Source: Boswellia sacra (Eukaryota > Streptophyta > Magnoliopsida > Sapindales > Burseraceae). Taken from it: a stretch of 64,000 bases of DNA. The notes below the pieces were generated by a model. The model saw nothing but the letters and a program-made list of their open reading frames with translations, ran no database searches and was not told the DNA's origin. The stretch spans positions 62,001-126,000 of the forward strand of contig SNVD02013723.1 in the NCBI GenBank assembly GCA_013180625.2. Direction: 5' to 3'. Shown here one piece after another: positions 1 to 11,806 of this stretch (its first letter is position 1; every line of letters starts with the position of its first letter). Both the position numbers and the translations under genes were made by a program.

Positions 1-917
1 AATTGTGAACTAGGAGGCCAGGCCTTACACAGAGGAGGCTTGCGCGACTAGTCTCTTTCTTTTGTGATTAAGTCTAGCCCTTTATCTCCAAATGGACCTC
101 CACTCCTAATGTTTCACAATCTAGATTAATGGTTTTTTCAAAGCACTGGATTGGATTTAATAAATATGTCTAGTTGCCAGTTCTCTGAAAATATTCGTGA
201 TAGAGTTGAAAAATTTTTGCAATTAGACTTGTAAGTTTAATCAAAGAGGAAGGGATGAAGGATATTTTTGGTATTCTATAAAATATATTTTTCAATTTTA
301 TTTTATTTAAAGAGGGGTTTAAAGAGAGTATTTAAGGGGCTTAAATAACAACTCTCTTATTGCATTTCTACATGTATTTCTCCACAACTTCGCCGCTTTG
401 TGGCCCATTTTATTTCTGCCCATCCAAAGATAAGAAAGTAGGCCCATGCCAACCCCAACTCAACCCAAACCCACAAGGAAGCTATGAAAAGGGGAAACTA
501 AAAATATTTACATGAACTTTTACAAAGCTTGAAAAGAATGAAAATAATTATCAAGGACACAATTGCATTAACCAATTGAGCATTACCCTTTTTAATAATA
601 ATATAAGGAATTCAATAACAATTTTTGTAGATATATAACTTGAAATATAGCTAGTTTCAAGGAATATTGATAGAAAAGGAAACTGATTGTCCTGATGATA
701 ATTTAGGAAGTTCAAATGAATTGCTTAATAAATTCATCTCGTACCGTATCTAGGTTTGTATTTATTATTTCAAGATTGTGGTTAGAAATTACCTTATGCA
801 GATAATTTATGCTGGGCAACTCTATAACTTCAAACGTTAAATAAATTAACATAATAGCAGAACGGGAAATTAAGGTAACTCTCAAGAGTTTTACGTTACA
901 TGTTTTCACTAATTGCT
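1..917. other. Intergenic AT-rich DNA upstream of the HIPP gene
   Basis: No gene is visible here. The reading frames are short and without recognisable motifs. The last part presumably contains the promoter of the heavy-metal-domain gene that starts at 1005. Confidence 0.5.
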
Positions 918-924
918 TATATAT
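918..924 (+). promoter_or_regulatory. Probable TATA box of the HIPP gene
   Basis: The motif TATATAT lies about 85 bases before the ATG at 1005, a usual plant spacing. In such AT-rich DNA this could be chance. Confidence 0.35.
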
Positions 925-1004
925 CGAAATTGATATCTCTTCATTATAAATGCTGATAAGTTGTTTTAGCAATTTGTTGAAAACGTAAGCGAAACAGACC
1001 AAAT

Positions 1005-2310
1005 ATGCCAGAACATCAAGGTGGTGATCATCAAAAGGTAGAGGAGAAGGTAGAGAAAAACAACGAAGAAACTGTTTTGAAAGTTTACATGCATTGCGAA
1101 GGATGTGTGACCAAGGTCTCCCGTTGCTTTCAAGGATTTCACGGTAATAATCTCTTTATTGGTGCTAATTGATTTTCGTATGGAACTGACAGATCTTGTA
1201 ACGTACAATATTTTTTATATCCCTCCATAGGTTGGTTCAAGTGGCAAAACTTGAGTCCAGGATATGTGGTTAGGCGTACGGTCCTGATTTCAGGTCATGC
1301 TACTGAATTAAACAAATCTATCATCTTTTAAGACCTGATATTGAGATCTATAGGGTATCATAGAGGGATTAGTCGAGGAGGGTCTCAAACTGGAGACTCA
1401 CGGTTACTAAAAAAAAAGAAATATATTATTTACATATTCTTGTTATTTTCTAGGTGTGGAAGAAGTTATGATCGATAGAGCAAACAATAAAGTGGTTGTT
1501 AGAGGAGAAGATGCTGACCCAATTAAGGTCTTTGAGAGAATTCGAAAGAAGTATAGTAGAAATGTCGAACTTATTTCTCCAAAACCAAAACCAAAACCTG
1601 ATGGAGATCAACGGAATGAAAAAGAGCCACAAAATATGCAAGTCAGTCTCAATTGTAATAAACTTCTGCCAACTAATTAATTAATTTACTGTAATATACG
1701 TGCATGCTTTCTTAATAGTTAATTATTACAAATGCTTTTATTTTGAAGGCACAAGTGAAGGTCGTCATGATTCTCAAAATGTATATGCATTGTGAAGGTT
1801 GTGCTCGTGATATCAAGAAAAATATAGTAAGAATGAAAGGTGGATATTGATATCATGTAATTAATTAGTTGACTTTTTGTCTTTTCAGTTAATAAAATTA
1901 AATTAAATTAAACTTGAGAACTAGTTTATACTAATAATTTAATTTCACTTGTATATGTTGTATTTGATCTTGTTATGGTAGGAGTTTCAAGAGTTGAAGC
2001 AGATATGAGCAAGTCTCAAGTGATGGTAAAGGGAGTATTTGATCCACCAAAACTTGTTCAAACAATTGCAAGAAGGCTTGGCAAGCATGTGGAGATTGTG
2101 AAAGAAGAACCAGCACCAACCCCACCGCCACCGCCACCGCCACCGCCAAACCCACCAGCACCACCACCAAAGAGTCCAAATAGCAATAATAAGATACATA
2201 TTGAAAAAGACAAAGAGGAGAATATGATTCATTATCCCCCACAATATCCTAGTAACAGTAGCTGTCAAATCTTTAGTGATGAAAATGTCTATTCGTGTTC
2301 GACAATGTAA
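1005..2310 (+). CDS. Heavy-metal-associated isoprenylated plant protein (HIPP) with two HMA domains
   Basis: Four exons: 1005-1143, 1454-1641, 1749-1839 and 1982-2310, giving 248 residues with phases that close exactly. Each HMA domain carries the metal-binding motif MHCEGC: one near residue 32, completed by exon 2, and one in exon 3 completed by exon 4. Both cysteine pairs are intact. A proline run (nine consecutive Pro) follows the second domain, and the protein ends in CSTM, a CaaX box predicting farnesylation. Family knowledge: HIPPs are plant metallochaperone-like proteins that bind metals such as Cu, Zn or Cd and attach to membranes through the lipid. Each HMA domain is split by an intron just before the conserved GVEEV/GVSRV strand, so the two halves look like an internal duplication of one exon pair. 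The exact metal and partners cannot be read from sequence. Confidence 0.9.
1231..1420 (+). mobile_element. SINE-like insertion in HIPP intron 1
   Basis: A segment of about 175 bases, richer in G+C than the rest of the intron, ends in a 13-base run broken only by one G (poly-A-like) at 1408-1420. Near its start is a weak box-A-like stretch (GGTTCAAGTGG) and later a weak box-B-like stretch. This fits a degenerate tRNA-derived SINE. No target duplication is certain. Confidence 0.35.
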
Positions 2311-2400
2311 AACTACTATCGGAGTTGTGTCATGGAAATAAATATTCACTTTTCGTTCTAACAAAAAAAAAACTTTTAACTTGTAATATTTGAAATGGTA

Positions 2401-2540
2401 AATTTATAATACTCAATTCTCTTCGATTATGCTTCGATGTTAAATTTATGATAAAAAGTTTTACAAAATCAATTTATAATACTCAATTCTCTTCGATTAT
2501 GCTTCGATGTTAAATTTATGATAAAAAGTTTTACAAAATC
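2401..2540. repeat. Perfect 70-bp tandem duplication
   Basis: Bases 2401-2470 and 2471-2540 are identical over all 70 positions. The block begins about 90 bases after the HIPP stop codon. The lack of any difference between copies suggests a recent duplication. Confidence 0.95.
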
Positions 2541-2639
2541 ATACTTACTATTTTAACTTTTTTGAAATCATTGTGTACACTTCTATTATTAGAAATTGTC
2601 AAGTCATTTTCGAATTAAAAAAATGACTAATATCTTTAT

Positions 2640-2777
2640 TAATTAGGGATGGTAATATGATGCAGTAGGGGTGGGGAGGCATTCCTCATTTCCCATCTTA
2701 TTCTTCAATTTAACCCCCCTTCATATCTATTTCTTATATTTTTTTTAAGATGTGATAGGGATGAAAAGTCTCTGTTC
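2640..2777. repeat. Left part of an older repeat split by the solo LTR
   Basis: The stretch near 2659-2686 (GATGCAGTAGGGG...GGCATTCCT) is an inverted, diverged match to 6193-6229 on the other side of the LTR. With the LTR and one TAGGA removed, the two flanks join into one older inverted-repeat element of a GGGATGG/CCCCATCC type common in plants. Confidence 0.45.
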
Positions 2778-2782
2778 TAGGA

Positions 2783-5700
2783 TGAAACAGCCCATTGTTT
2801 TGGGCCCATTTACAAAAAGAAAGGCCAAGCTCATTAACTCCTAATATAATGGAAGCCTAGCCCATTTAGTTTTTTTACAACCCAACCCAATTTTTTTAAC
2901 CCAACCCATCCTCTCACATTTTGCATTTATATTAGATAAGAAATTAGCATAAAAAGAGAAAGAAAAATCTAGAGAGGGAGAAAAGAAGAAGACAGACGTG
3001 AGAGAGGTTCTGGGCTGTTGGAGAAACAAAAAAAAAAAAATCAGGTAATTTTTACAATTCCAATATGATATTAAGTTATTTTTGTGTATTTCATGCATGA
3101 GAATTAAAATTTAAGGAGATATTGAGATGTTTTAAAATTTTTAGAGAGAGAAGTTAGAGAGAGAAGGAATATCAGGATGGAATTGAAGTCTCCTTTAAGG
3201 TAATTGATCTTTTTCTTGATATTTATAGTTTGTAATGGTGAATTTAAAGGTTTAAGATGTTGAAATTAAATTTAGGGTTCTGTGAACAGTAGCAATTCCG
3301 AAAATTCATGAAATTTATTGGCTTTGGCATCCCAAGGATTTGTTTGAAGTTTACTGTTCACTACTGGATATTCAATTTTTTTGCAGAAAATCAATTTTGG
3401 GTAAGTGATTTGAGGTATCTAGAGGTCTCCAAAAATTATGAAATTTGGGATACGAGTTTGTATATATGTGTAGTTTAAAACTGGAGAGTTTGGTGAATTT
3501 ACAAATTTAGTACAAATTATCATGTATTTTGGAATATGGAGAGGTCAGTTCTGAAAATGAATTTACAGAATTTTTGTATCTAGAAACATGAAGATTTTGA
3601 GGTACTTAATGAACTTGGAATGCTATGAAATTTTATATGTTATTAGATATGTATGTGTAGAAGGTCCGTATAAAATTTTAGACCATTCTGACAAGTCAAT
3701 TATTTATTAAAAATCAGACAATCAGAACTGCTCTGTATAAGAAGTGTAGAAATACAATTAATTAGGATTGATTGGATTAAGATATGAAGTTGGATATTGA
3801 GAAATTTAAATATTCAAGTTGATTACTGATTGAATATGATATGATGAGCTCTTTTATGATGTTAGGACAAGGAATGATTAATTCTTGTTGAGGAATGTGG
3901 CCGGATAGGCGGAATGTTGATTTTGGAATCAAATCCGAGCTAACCAAGTTGTGCAATCCAATTAGTAAGTGGATTATGTTTTGAGAATTTCATATTATTT
4001 TAAAGTGTATTAAATTTATGGTTTTTCATATGATTTAAGTTATTAGTTTAATTAATTGAGTTATATTAAAGTTTTTTTAGAATAGATGATGGTGATTTAT
4101 GTATTTTGAAAATAAGTGTGTGAAAAGTATTAGATTTTGGATAGAAGGATGGTTATGGGTAGTGCTAGTAGATTAGTTTTTGAATATATAGTAAATGTTG
4201 TTTCGATAAGTTTGAGTACAAGAAAAATAAAATAAAATTAAGGTGAAAGTTGCAGAAGGAGTGTATGCTATGTGTTAATGGAAAGTAGAAAGTTTTTATT
4301 TATTATTAGAAAAGAGACATTTATAATTAAATGAATTAATATAGAAAATTGAGGGATTTGGTTATTTTCTTTAAATAAATACATATGTTGAAGAAATGGT
4401 GATTTTGGTTAACAAAATGATAAGTGATTTTATATTCAAAATAATAGCAAAGTAAAAGAAAAAGTTTTGGAAATTAGAATTTAATTCTGTAGGAGTGACA
4501 ATGCAAAATTTTAAAACTACCCAGCAGCAGGGGCTGAACTGCAAATTTAGAAAGCTATTCCAGAATTTTCAGGGACCTGAATGCAGAATTATTAAAAATT
4601 TAGAATAGTCATAAAGATTTCAATTAAAGTATGATATATGAGATTTTGAGATAAAAATATAAATTATGGTTATAGTGAGATGGAAAGTATTTTATTTTAT
4701 GGATATTTTAGAAAGTTTTAGAAAGAGTAGAAGATTTATTTTCTGGATAATTAGAAATATGTTTTAATATTTACTTAATTATGTTTATTTAGCATTTTAT
4801 AGAATTATCGAGAATTTTAGCGAATTTATAAGAATTCAAGTTAGTTTTTTATAGTATTTCATGAGGGTAGATAGACCCATTTATTATACTTATTTTCAAT
4901 TATTAAGATATTTCAATGCTAGTTTCAAATTGGTTGTAGACATGAATTTTAGTTTTAAAAATTAGTTTTTGAACAAAGATATAGCATTTAAAATAAGAAA
5001 AATCCGATTTTGTATTTGAAGTGCGTTTTAGTTTTTCAGAAAGTTATATTTTGTAAATTTAGAGAAAGTATGAAACCATAGATATTTAAAGTTGTCATAG
5101 TCATTTGACTCAAGAATTTTCTTAAAGTATTTAGAAATGTCGTTTTAAATGTTTGTCTTTGATTAATTCAAATAATACAAATACTTTTAGCTTTAGCTTG
5201 CATAAAATTTTCAGATTTTGATAAATTGCTTGAAAAGAGAGATTTTAGCATATAAAGCAGTTTTTAAATGAAATCAGTTTTTAATGAAAATAAGAAAGTG
5301 TAGTCATGTTATACTAAGCTAGTACCCAGATACCCAAACAATTAGTCAGATCACTTAGACAGTGATACAAATAGAGACCTTTGGGGCCCATTCAGACATA
5401 CATAGAGGCTTTGGGCCGTGTGATCTGGGCGCTTTAGCCCTTTGGGGGCAGCTATACGCATGCGTATGACTAGATAGCAAACCTGTGCGATGTTAGATCT
5501 CGCCAGGTACATATAGCTCTGCCTGCGTGATGTAGATCTCACCAGGTATGAGGAAATTCAGATAGTTCTGCCTATGCGATATTAGATCTCGCCAGGCAGG
5601 ATGAGACAATTCCAGGGGTACTTGTTTAGTATAATAAAAAGAGTTTTTAATATATTTATATGAGTTAGTTTGAAAAAGAAGCATGATTCACAAAAGTTTC

Positions 5701-6191
5701 TTTTGAAAGAAGATTTTCAAGAAAATTATGTTTTGCATAGTAAATAACTGAAGTGATAATTTTAGCATGATCATAAAGAGTATCGTATTATACGATTGAA
5801 GATGATTATTTTGTTGTTTTAATCATAACTAGTATTTTGGATTATTTACAATATGATTTCTTTTGGATTATTTACAAATACATTTTTATCTCCACTCACT
5901 GAGTTTTATACTCACATCTTTGTTTTTATTTTTTTCTTTCCTTTTAAAATTCACCCCCCCCAGGTTGAAAGCAAAATGTGATCTAATTAGGAAGTGTGGA
6001 GGCCCGGTCATGTGATGGTGCAAGGATAGGTCAAGGTTGTAATAGTTAAATTGTTTTATTTAAATTTCATTTGTGAATTTAATGAAAATTATTTCAAGTT
6101 TGTTCCATGAGAAAGACAAGAATTAAGAAACAGTCAATAGTCCACAGTTTTAGGCATGATTTGCCCGTATAGCTAGGGGTGGGTCGTGTCA
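2783..6191. mobile_element. Solo LTR of an LTR retrotransposon, 3409 bp
   Basis: The segment begins TGAAACAGCCC and ends GGGTCGTGTCA, the TG...CA ends of an LTR. It is flanked on both sides by the 5-bp target duplication TAGGA (2778-2782 and 6192-6196). No gag-pol coding frame, primer-binding site or second LTR is seen inside, so it is a solo LTR left by recombination between two LTRs. Around 5480-5600 it contains three diverged copies of a motif close to GATCTCGCCAGG, and near 5890 the phrase CACTCACTGAG. Long LTRs of this size are typical of Ty3/gypsy elements such as Tekay/Del, but the family cannot be assigned from an LTR alone. Confidence 0.85.
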
Positions 6192-6948
6192 TAGGATGCC
6201 TTCCCCTACTCCATCGCATCTCCTGCATCAACACTTTTTATATAATTAAACTTAAGGTTTTAATAAAATAAAATAATATTTTATTTTTAGACAATAATAT
6301 AATTTTATATTTTTTTATAATCAAAATATTAAACGTCTAATAAAAATAATATTTATAAGTTTATATATTTTTTATATGTGATAGTTTATTATATGAAAAT
6401 AAAAAATAACTAAATATTTTATATTTTTATATATATTGGTAGGATGCGGGATGAGAAGTAGTAAATCTGTTGTTATCCTATTACAATATAGAAATTAAAA
6501 TTCTATATTATTCTCTATTCATGCTCATGAAAATTATCGTAATAAAGACATGTATCTATGAATCCCCGACCTCACGGTACATTTTATCATCTCTATTATT
6601 AATAATTTGATTAAGTTATTTTTATCTTTATATTAGTACGCAGTTTAATAAATATGTTAATAAAAATAAATAAGTTTTTCTGTTAATTGTAATGTCTTTC
6701 AGGATTTTTAAAATGTTGAAAAAAAAAACTTGTCTTTAACAGAAATACGAGACAACAAGAAGACATGCCGTAATATTGATCAGTTACTAAATTAAATGAA
6801 AGTAATTAACATATAGCCGTTGTGAGACCAGTTTATTTTCCCAAAGAAAAAAGATTCAAAAAGCCGCATCATTTTTGTACCGTTACCTAGCGCCGGCCGA
6901 GAAGCCGCACGCGTGGTTCGGTCAAACTTGAGCCAAGACAGTAACTAA

Positions 6949-7285
6949 CACGTGGATCTCTAGAATGTCATTGGATGGCTAAAAAGCCTGGTCCTATAGG
7001 ATAGCTGACTTGTAAGAATCCTATTGGAAAGTTTAACATATGACTGTAAACATCATTGCCTACCCACCAGGTCGCCACCGCATATGCCAACAACCAACAA
7101 CCTTAACGTCACTACTGGTGGCGAATAATAAAATTTTTAAATTAAAAAGAAAATAATAACTGGCTCTGGTTTTGCTAAATCATGGTCCACGGGCTTACGT
7201 TAGCATCTGCCCATTTGTCAGACACACATATAAGCACATTTAAAGAATCCTTGAGAGCCTAAATAGCACCAGATACTGCCACGTG
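6949..7285. promoter_or_regulatory. Two G-boxes upstream of the OTU gene
   Basis: CACGTG occurs at 6949-6954 and 7280-7285, about 490 and 160 bases before the ATG. G-boxes bind bZIP and bHLH factors in light and abscisic-acid responses. A role here is inferred only. Confidence 0.35.
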
Positions 7286-7329
7286 TAATTGTAACTCTCC
7301 CGCGTCGTACATCTATCCGTTAACCCTAA

Positions 7330-7349
7330 TCTCTCTCTCTCTCTCTCTC
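7330..7349 (+). repeat. CT microsatellite in the 5' leader
   Basis: About ten CT units lie some 95 bases before the OTU gene ATG. Such pyrimidine patches are common in plant core promoters and leaders. Confidence 0.85.
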
Positions 7350-7441
7350 ACTCCTCTCTGCAACGCGCTCGCTTTCCTTGAATTCAAGGAGAGAAGAGAA
7401 GCTTTAGAAGGATCTCTAGCGACAAGGAGTAGAAATTTCAA

Positions 7442-9586
7442 ATGGGTAAACTGTTATGCGATTCCACCACCGTCGCGGAGACATTTCAAACCGCGTCGCC
7501 CACCGTACATTGGCGAGACCCGAAGCCCGCCGTCGATCTCGTCGACCAGTCGACCGTTGTCACTTCCACAACGCCAACGACAACGACGACAGCCGGCGCC
7601 GCCACGTGGGAGGACGTCACCGGTTTAGAGGATCAGCAGAGACGGCATTTACAGAGACTCCACACCAAGGGAGTCCTCTGGAAGCATCCGGAGGACCAGT
7701 CGCGTTCGATAGTGTTCAAGCTGTCCCATGGAGGCGAGGTCTCGGCGGACGGCAACTGCCTCTTCACGGCGTCACAAAAGGCGATGGTGCGTGAGGCAGA
7801 CGCGCGGGAATTGAGGAGGCGGACGGTGAGGAGGTTCATGGAGGATCTCGGATCGGTGAGCGAGGAGGACAAAGAGGTTATAAACGACACGATTAGGCAT
7901 ATGTATTCGCCGGATCTGAAGAACGGGTGGGGGATCCACGTGGTCCAAGAGGTCAAAGTGCTGGCCAAGAAAGAGGATCGGCTCGGCTTGGACTCCGCCA
8001 TTGACGAGCTCGTTCAGCTCGGCATGCAAAGGTATTTTTTTTTTTAATTTTATTTTAAAAAAACTTTCTTGCTTGTGAGCAGATCTGTTGTTTCGGTTGG
8101 ATTTGGAGGTTAGCTTTTCTGTTTGGTTAACGAGAAAATGGAGGAAGGAAAAAAAAAAAAAGATAGGAAATGATAGAAATTTGAAATTCCGTTCGTTATT
8201 TTATGGAAAAAAAAAAGAAAATTTTTTCTTAATAAAAAAATTAACGAAGTGATAAATTATCTAAAATTTATCTTTACTAAATAAATATAGATATAAATAT
8301 ATGTGTGTGTGTATATATATATTAAAAAAAAGTTTCTTTGGTTGAAAAAATTGATTTGAGACTGTTGTAGCGTTTGGTTAGATATGTGTTTTATATTATT
8401 TACTTTTGTTATTGAAGAGAGGTGGCGGCGGAATCTATATACAAAGAGAGATGTATTCCCGTGAATGACGGCCCGAGTTGGGCCAAGTACATGTTGATCT
8501 CTGGTTCACCTGATGATGAATATGATATCATCACTTTGCAGTATACTGAGGACGGTTTGTTATCTGTAGATGACAACAGAGAAGGCCATGCTGCAGCATT
8601 CGGAGATGATATAGCAATTGAGTGTCTTGCAACTGAGTTCAAGCGAGAGATATATGTGGTGAGCAGCATTCATATTTCTTTCCCAATTCTCATTGCGCAT
8701 GTTTCTGTAATCCTGAGTTTGTTTGTCAAATTTGTTCTCATTTGTTTTTGCTAATCAGTATGTATGTGATGTATAATATGCCAGTTTTTGTTGAATGTAA
8801 TTTGTGTTTAAACAAGTGTTGTTTCGGGGGCTAATGTTTATGATTTCTAATCTTGCATCAGTGTCAGTATTTCCAACCAGTCTGTTCACAAGAATTGCTT
8901 ATTAACTCCAAGGACATTAATTGAGTGGAGACTACACAGACATGGAATCACTGTTAGCGTGATTGTCTTAACCAAAATAAAACGATTCACTTGTATCCTT
9001 TAACTTGTCATAGCATGCATAGATGCTTCATTGCCTCTTGTCATTTTCCCTCTCTGTCCATTGACGTGCATTCATTTCATTCCTAGAAGAACCTTTTCTT
9101 GTCTTAGGGTTGGAAATATTAGTTTATATATCAGGTACTAACTTGTGTAATCTCCAGGTGCAAGCACATGGATCCGATGCAATGGTTGATGAAGATAACT
9201 GTGTCTTCTTCCTTCCTCACCGTCCAAGGAGTGAAATTTGTGAACCTCCTTTTTTCTTATTTATGAAGGGAACAGGTAACTTTAGTCTTTTACTATTAAA
9301 TGTTGTAAATGTTGCTGAACGTTTTTAGTCTTGCATTTCCTTATTCCATGACTTTTTTGGTCTAACTTGCCAACGAAGTGACAATTTTAATGTTTCGCTG
9401 TAAATTGGCCACATTCCCTCCTTCTCTATGTCACCCAATTGCTGTATTTTCTCTATTAGATATTCAATTAGAAATTGAAATATTTTACATACAGGTTGGT
9501 GTGGTGCTGGAGCTGATCACTACGAGCCATTGATAGCCCAACCTTCTTCCCTTGTTTCCAATGAGAAGGTTGCCCTGGTACTTTGA
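7442..9586 (+). CDS. OTU-domain cysteine protease (deubiquitinase)
   Basis: Four exons: 7442-8031, 8418-8658, 9158-9275 and 9495-9586, giving 346 residues. The catalytic motif ADGNCLF places Asp103 and Cys106, and the late motif DHYEPL gives the catalytic His325, so the usual OTU catalytic triad parts are present. OTU enzymes remove ubiquitin from proteins. The first about 60 residues are low-complexity, rich in Thr and Ala (TTPTTTTT). Exon 1 is clearly GC-rich compared with the other exons and surroundings, as often seen for first exons in plants. The ATG is the first in frame after an in-leader CT repeat. It resembles plant OTU proteins of the small cytosolic type, but I cannot assign an Arabidopsis OTU number with confidence. 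Confidence 0.88.
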
Positions 9587-11256
9587 GGACATTAGTATTC
9601 AGTTTTGTGGTTTAGAGTTTGGGTAGAAGTAGCTCTATTCTTTATTTTCTTCCCAGGAACGTGCAGTTTAGTTCTCCAGATTCTTTCCGGGTGACAACTC
9701 CACAAAGGAGAATTTCATTGCATGGAGTTCATTTTTTTGTTAACATTTTTGAGAGTTGGTCAACTTTGACTCTTTAAATTGCACGTTTCGTGCCTGCACC
9801 AGAGCAAACCCTGTAATAGTATTTTGTAGTGTTTTTGCCGGCTTCTTTTGTTATTATTTTTTTTTTCGAGTGATTTTTGGGGTTGCTTGTATTGTGTCGG
9901 TGCTATTTCGTCCAAGCTAGAATAGTACCATTCTGTTGTATCCTATGCTGCTGCACTTCATTTAGTCGATGAAAGGAGGGACTCTATTTATTTAGCCAAC
10001 TTCATGTTGACTGTTTTTTTGGACAAAGACTAGCATTGCCATATCAATTGACATATTAACAAGCAGCATAACGAACTGCTAATGGTCTCTCTCAAGTCTC
10101 AACCTGCTATAGACATGGTGGACCATCTGGATCTGTTGGGAGAGTTGAAGCACATATGACACGTCTATATCAATTGGGCTTTGTCACAAATTTAATCTAG
10201 ACCACTTCAATATAAATTATCTATTTGTTACTAACGACAAGTTAAATCTGCTTGTCAAGAGCAAAATGACGAGGATAAGGCAAATTTGATTTGGAAATCT
10301 GTAATTATCAAATTTATGAGAAATAAATTCACAAAATAGCATGTAAATATGCATCATAAAGAATGTTAGAGAATTTTGTTTAATATATACAATGACAAAC
10401 ACTACAAAAATCAAGATTATTTTAACCCAATTTGGTCTCTATACAGCTATAGCTTTTTAACCAACCACCTATAGATGGTGTGGCTGGAGTGGTTGATTGA
10501 TGAAAGCAAGCATAGCTTTTTCTTTCCTTAAAGCAAACAGGCAGCCAGCCCTTCTACGAAGCTTCATTCACCTCCCAACACATGCACTTCCTCTCTGTCT
10601 TTCTATCTTAGATTAAGTAAAGCATCTTTTCAAAGGGAATCACAAAATCCACCCATTTCCCAAAAGCAATCTACCAATTCGTTGTACCTTCATTTTTATA
10701 TTATTATTTACAGTAATGAATTAACAAGTGTAGGCTATAACTGAATCTTCAGTAAACCCAGAAAAAGAGTTTTTCATCTCATTTCTAATTACTTTTTTCT
10801 CTGTATTATTAAACCACTCGAAAATGACTCTTATGTTTGTGAATCTCCTTTATAAATCTCCCTTTTTCTCCATTCAACAAACGTGCGTGCTACCTACCAT
10901 GCGCGTTTCAATTATGGAGCAAAAAGCACTGCAAATAATATTTATAAATTTTTACCAAATTAAAACTTCTAGTCTCTTCCACTGTGCAACCATTAAAGGC
11001 AGGCAGCACAGTGGATGGCAGTTTTCAGCACTGCTACTTTGCTTTAACATATACAAATCAATTTAACACTGCTGAGTGAATTTTTTGTAGAAGCTAAGTA
11101 TTTTCAACACTTTTCATAAATGATAAAGGGTTGGTTTTCTTTTTTCTTGTAAGTTATGACATTACGATTGAAATCATTGTACTGCTAATTATACAAAGCA
11201 GTTGTTTGTGCATGGTATCAGCAGTCTATTTAGACTGTCTCTTTTGATAAACAGAA

Positions 11257-11290
<34 letters not shown>

Positions 11291-11698
11291 GAGAATTTAA
11301 AAGAGCACTTTATGTAAATACATCTAATTTCTACTGTTATTCGACAGTATTCTATATAGATTGAATTCAACATTGTTTAATTAACAAACATAAATCGTTC
11401 AAAAAGTTGTTGAATGATGCAAACTAAGAAAGTCTTTGAGCAGAATATAATCAGATCATTCCTCCCATAAATATTCTGATCAAATGAAAATTATTCAAAA
11501 CCATCAACAGCAAATTACACCAGAAACCTGGTGGAGGCTCTAAACCAAAAAGCACCTAATTTAAAACCACACATTCTCAACCTGCATGCTATAACTTTTC
11601 ATAAAGCAATCCTTCCATACATAAAAAACAATTGAAAAAAAAAAAAAAAGTAGCTGCAGTGAATCCCATCAAAATATCCTACCTTCTTTTTCACCACT
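9587..11698. other. OTU 3' region and intergenic DNA
   Basis: The first about 400 bases are probably 3' UTR. The rest is AT-rich without coding signal. It contains an AT microsatellite at 11260-11287. Confidence 0.5.
11260..11287. repeat. TA microsatellite
   Basis: About 14 uninterrupted TA units. Confidence 0.95.
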
Positions 11699-11705
11699 AT
11701 ATAAA
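11699..11705 (+). promoter_or_regulatory. TATA box of the DUF761-type gene
   Basis: CTATATAAAT lies about 105 bases before the ATG at 11807, predicting a leader of roughly 70-75 bases. Confidence 0.6.
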
Positions 11706-11806
11706 TCATTCTTTGATTCCACTGCTATGTTCAGTCAGATATGCATTGAATCCTCCTCTACAAGCCCTTTTAACCAAAGGAAATTAAAATCCTCTCGAAC
11801 AAATTA

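Larger units (their letters stand above)
6197..7441. other. Right part of the split repeat, then the OTU gene promoter and 5' leader
   Basis: The first 300-400 bases continue the older repeat and are very AT-rich. From about 6880 the DNA becomes GC-richer and holds two CACGTG G-boxes (6949-6954 and 7280-7285). A CT microsatellite occupies 7330-7349. This should be the promoter and leader of the gene starting at 7442. Confidence 0.5.

Noticed and set aside
5351..5684. Short minus-strand frames around the LTR motif repeats
   Set aside because: They lie inside the solo LTR and are short chance frames.
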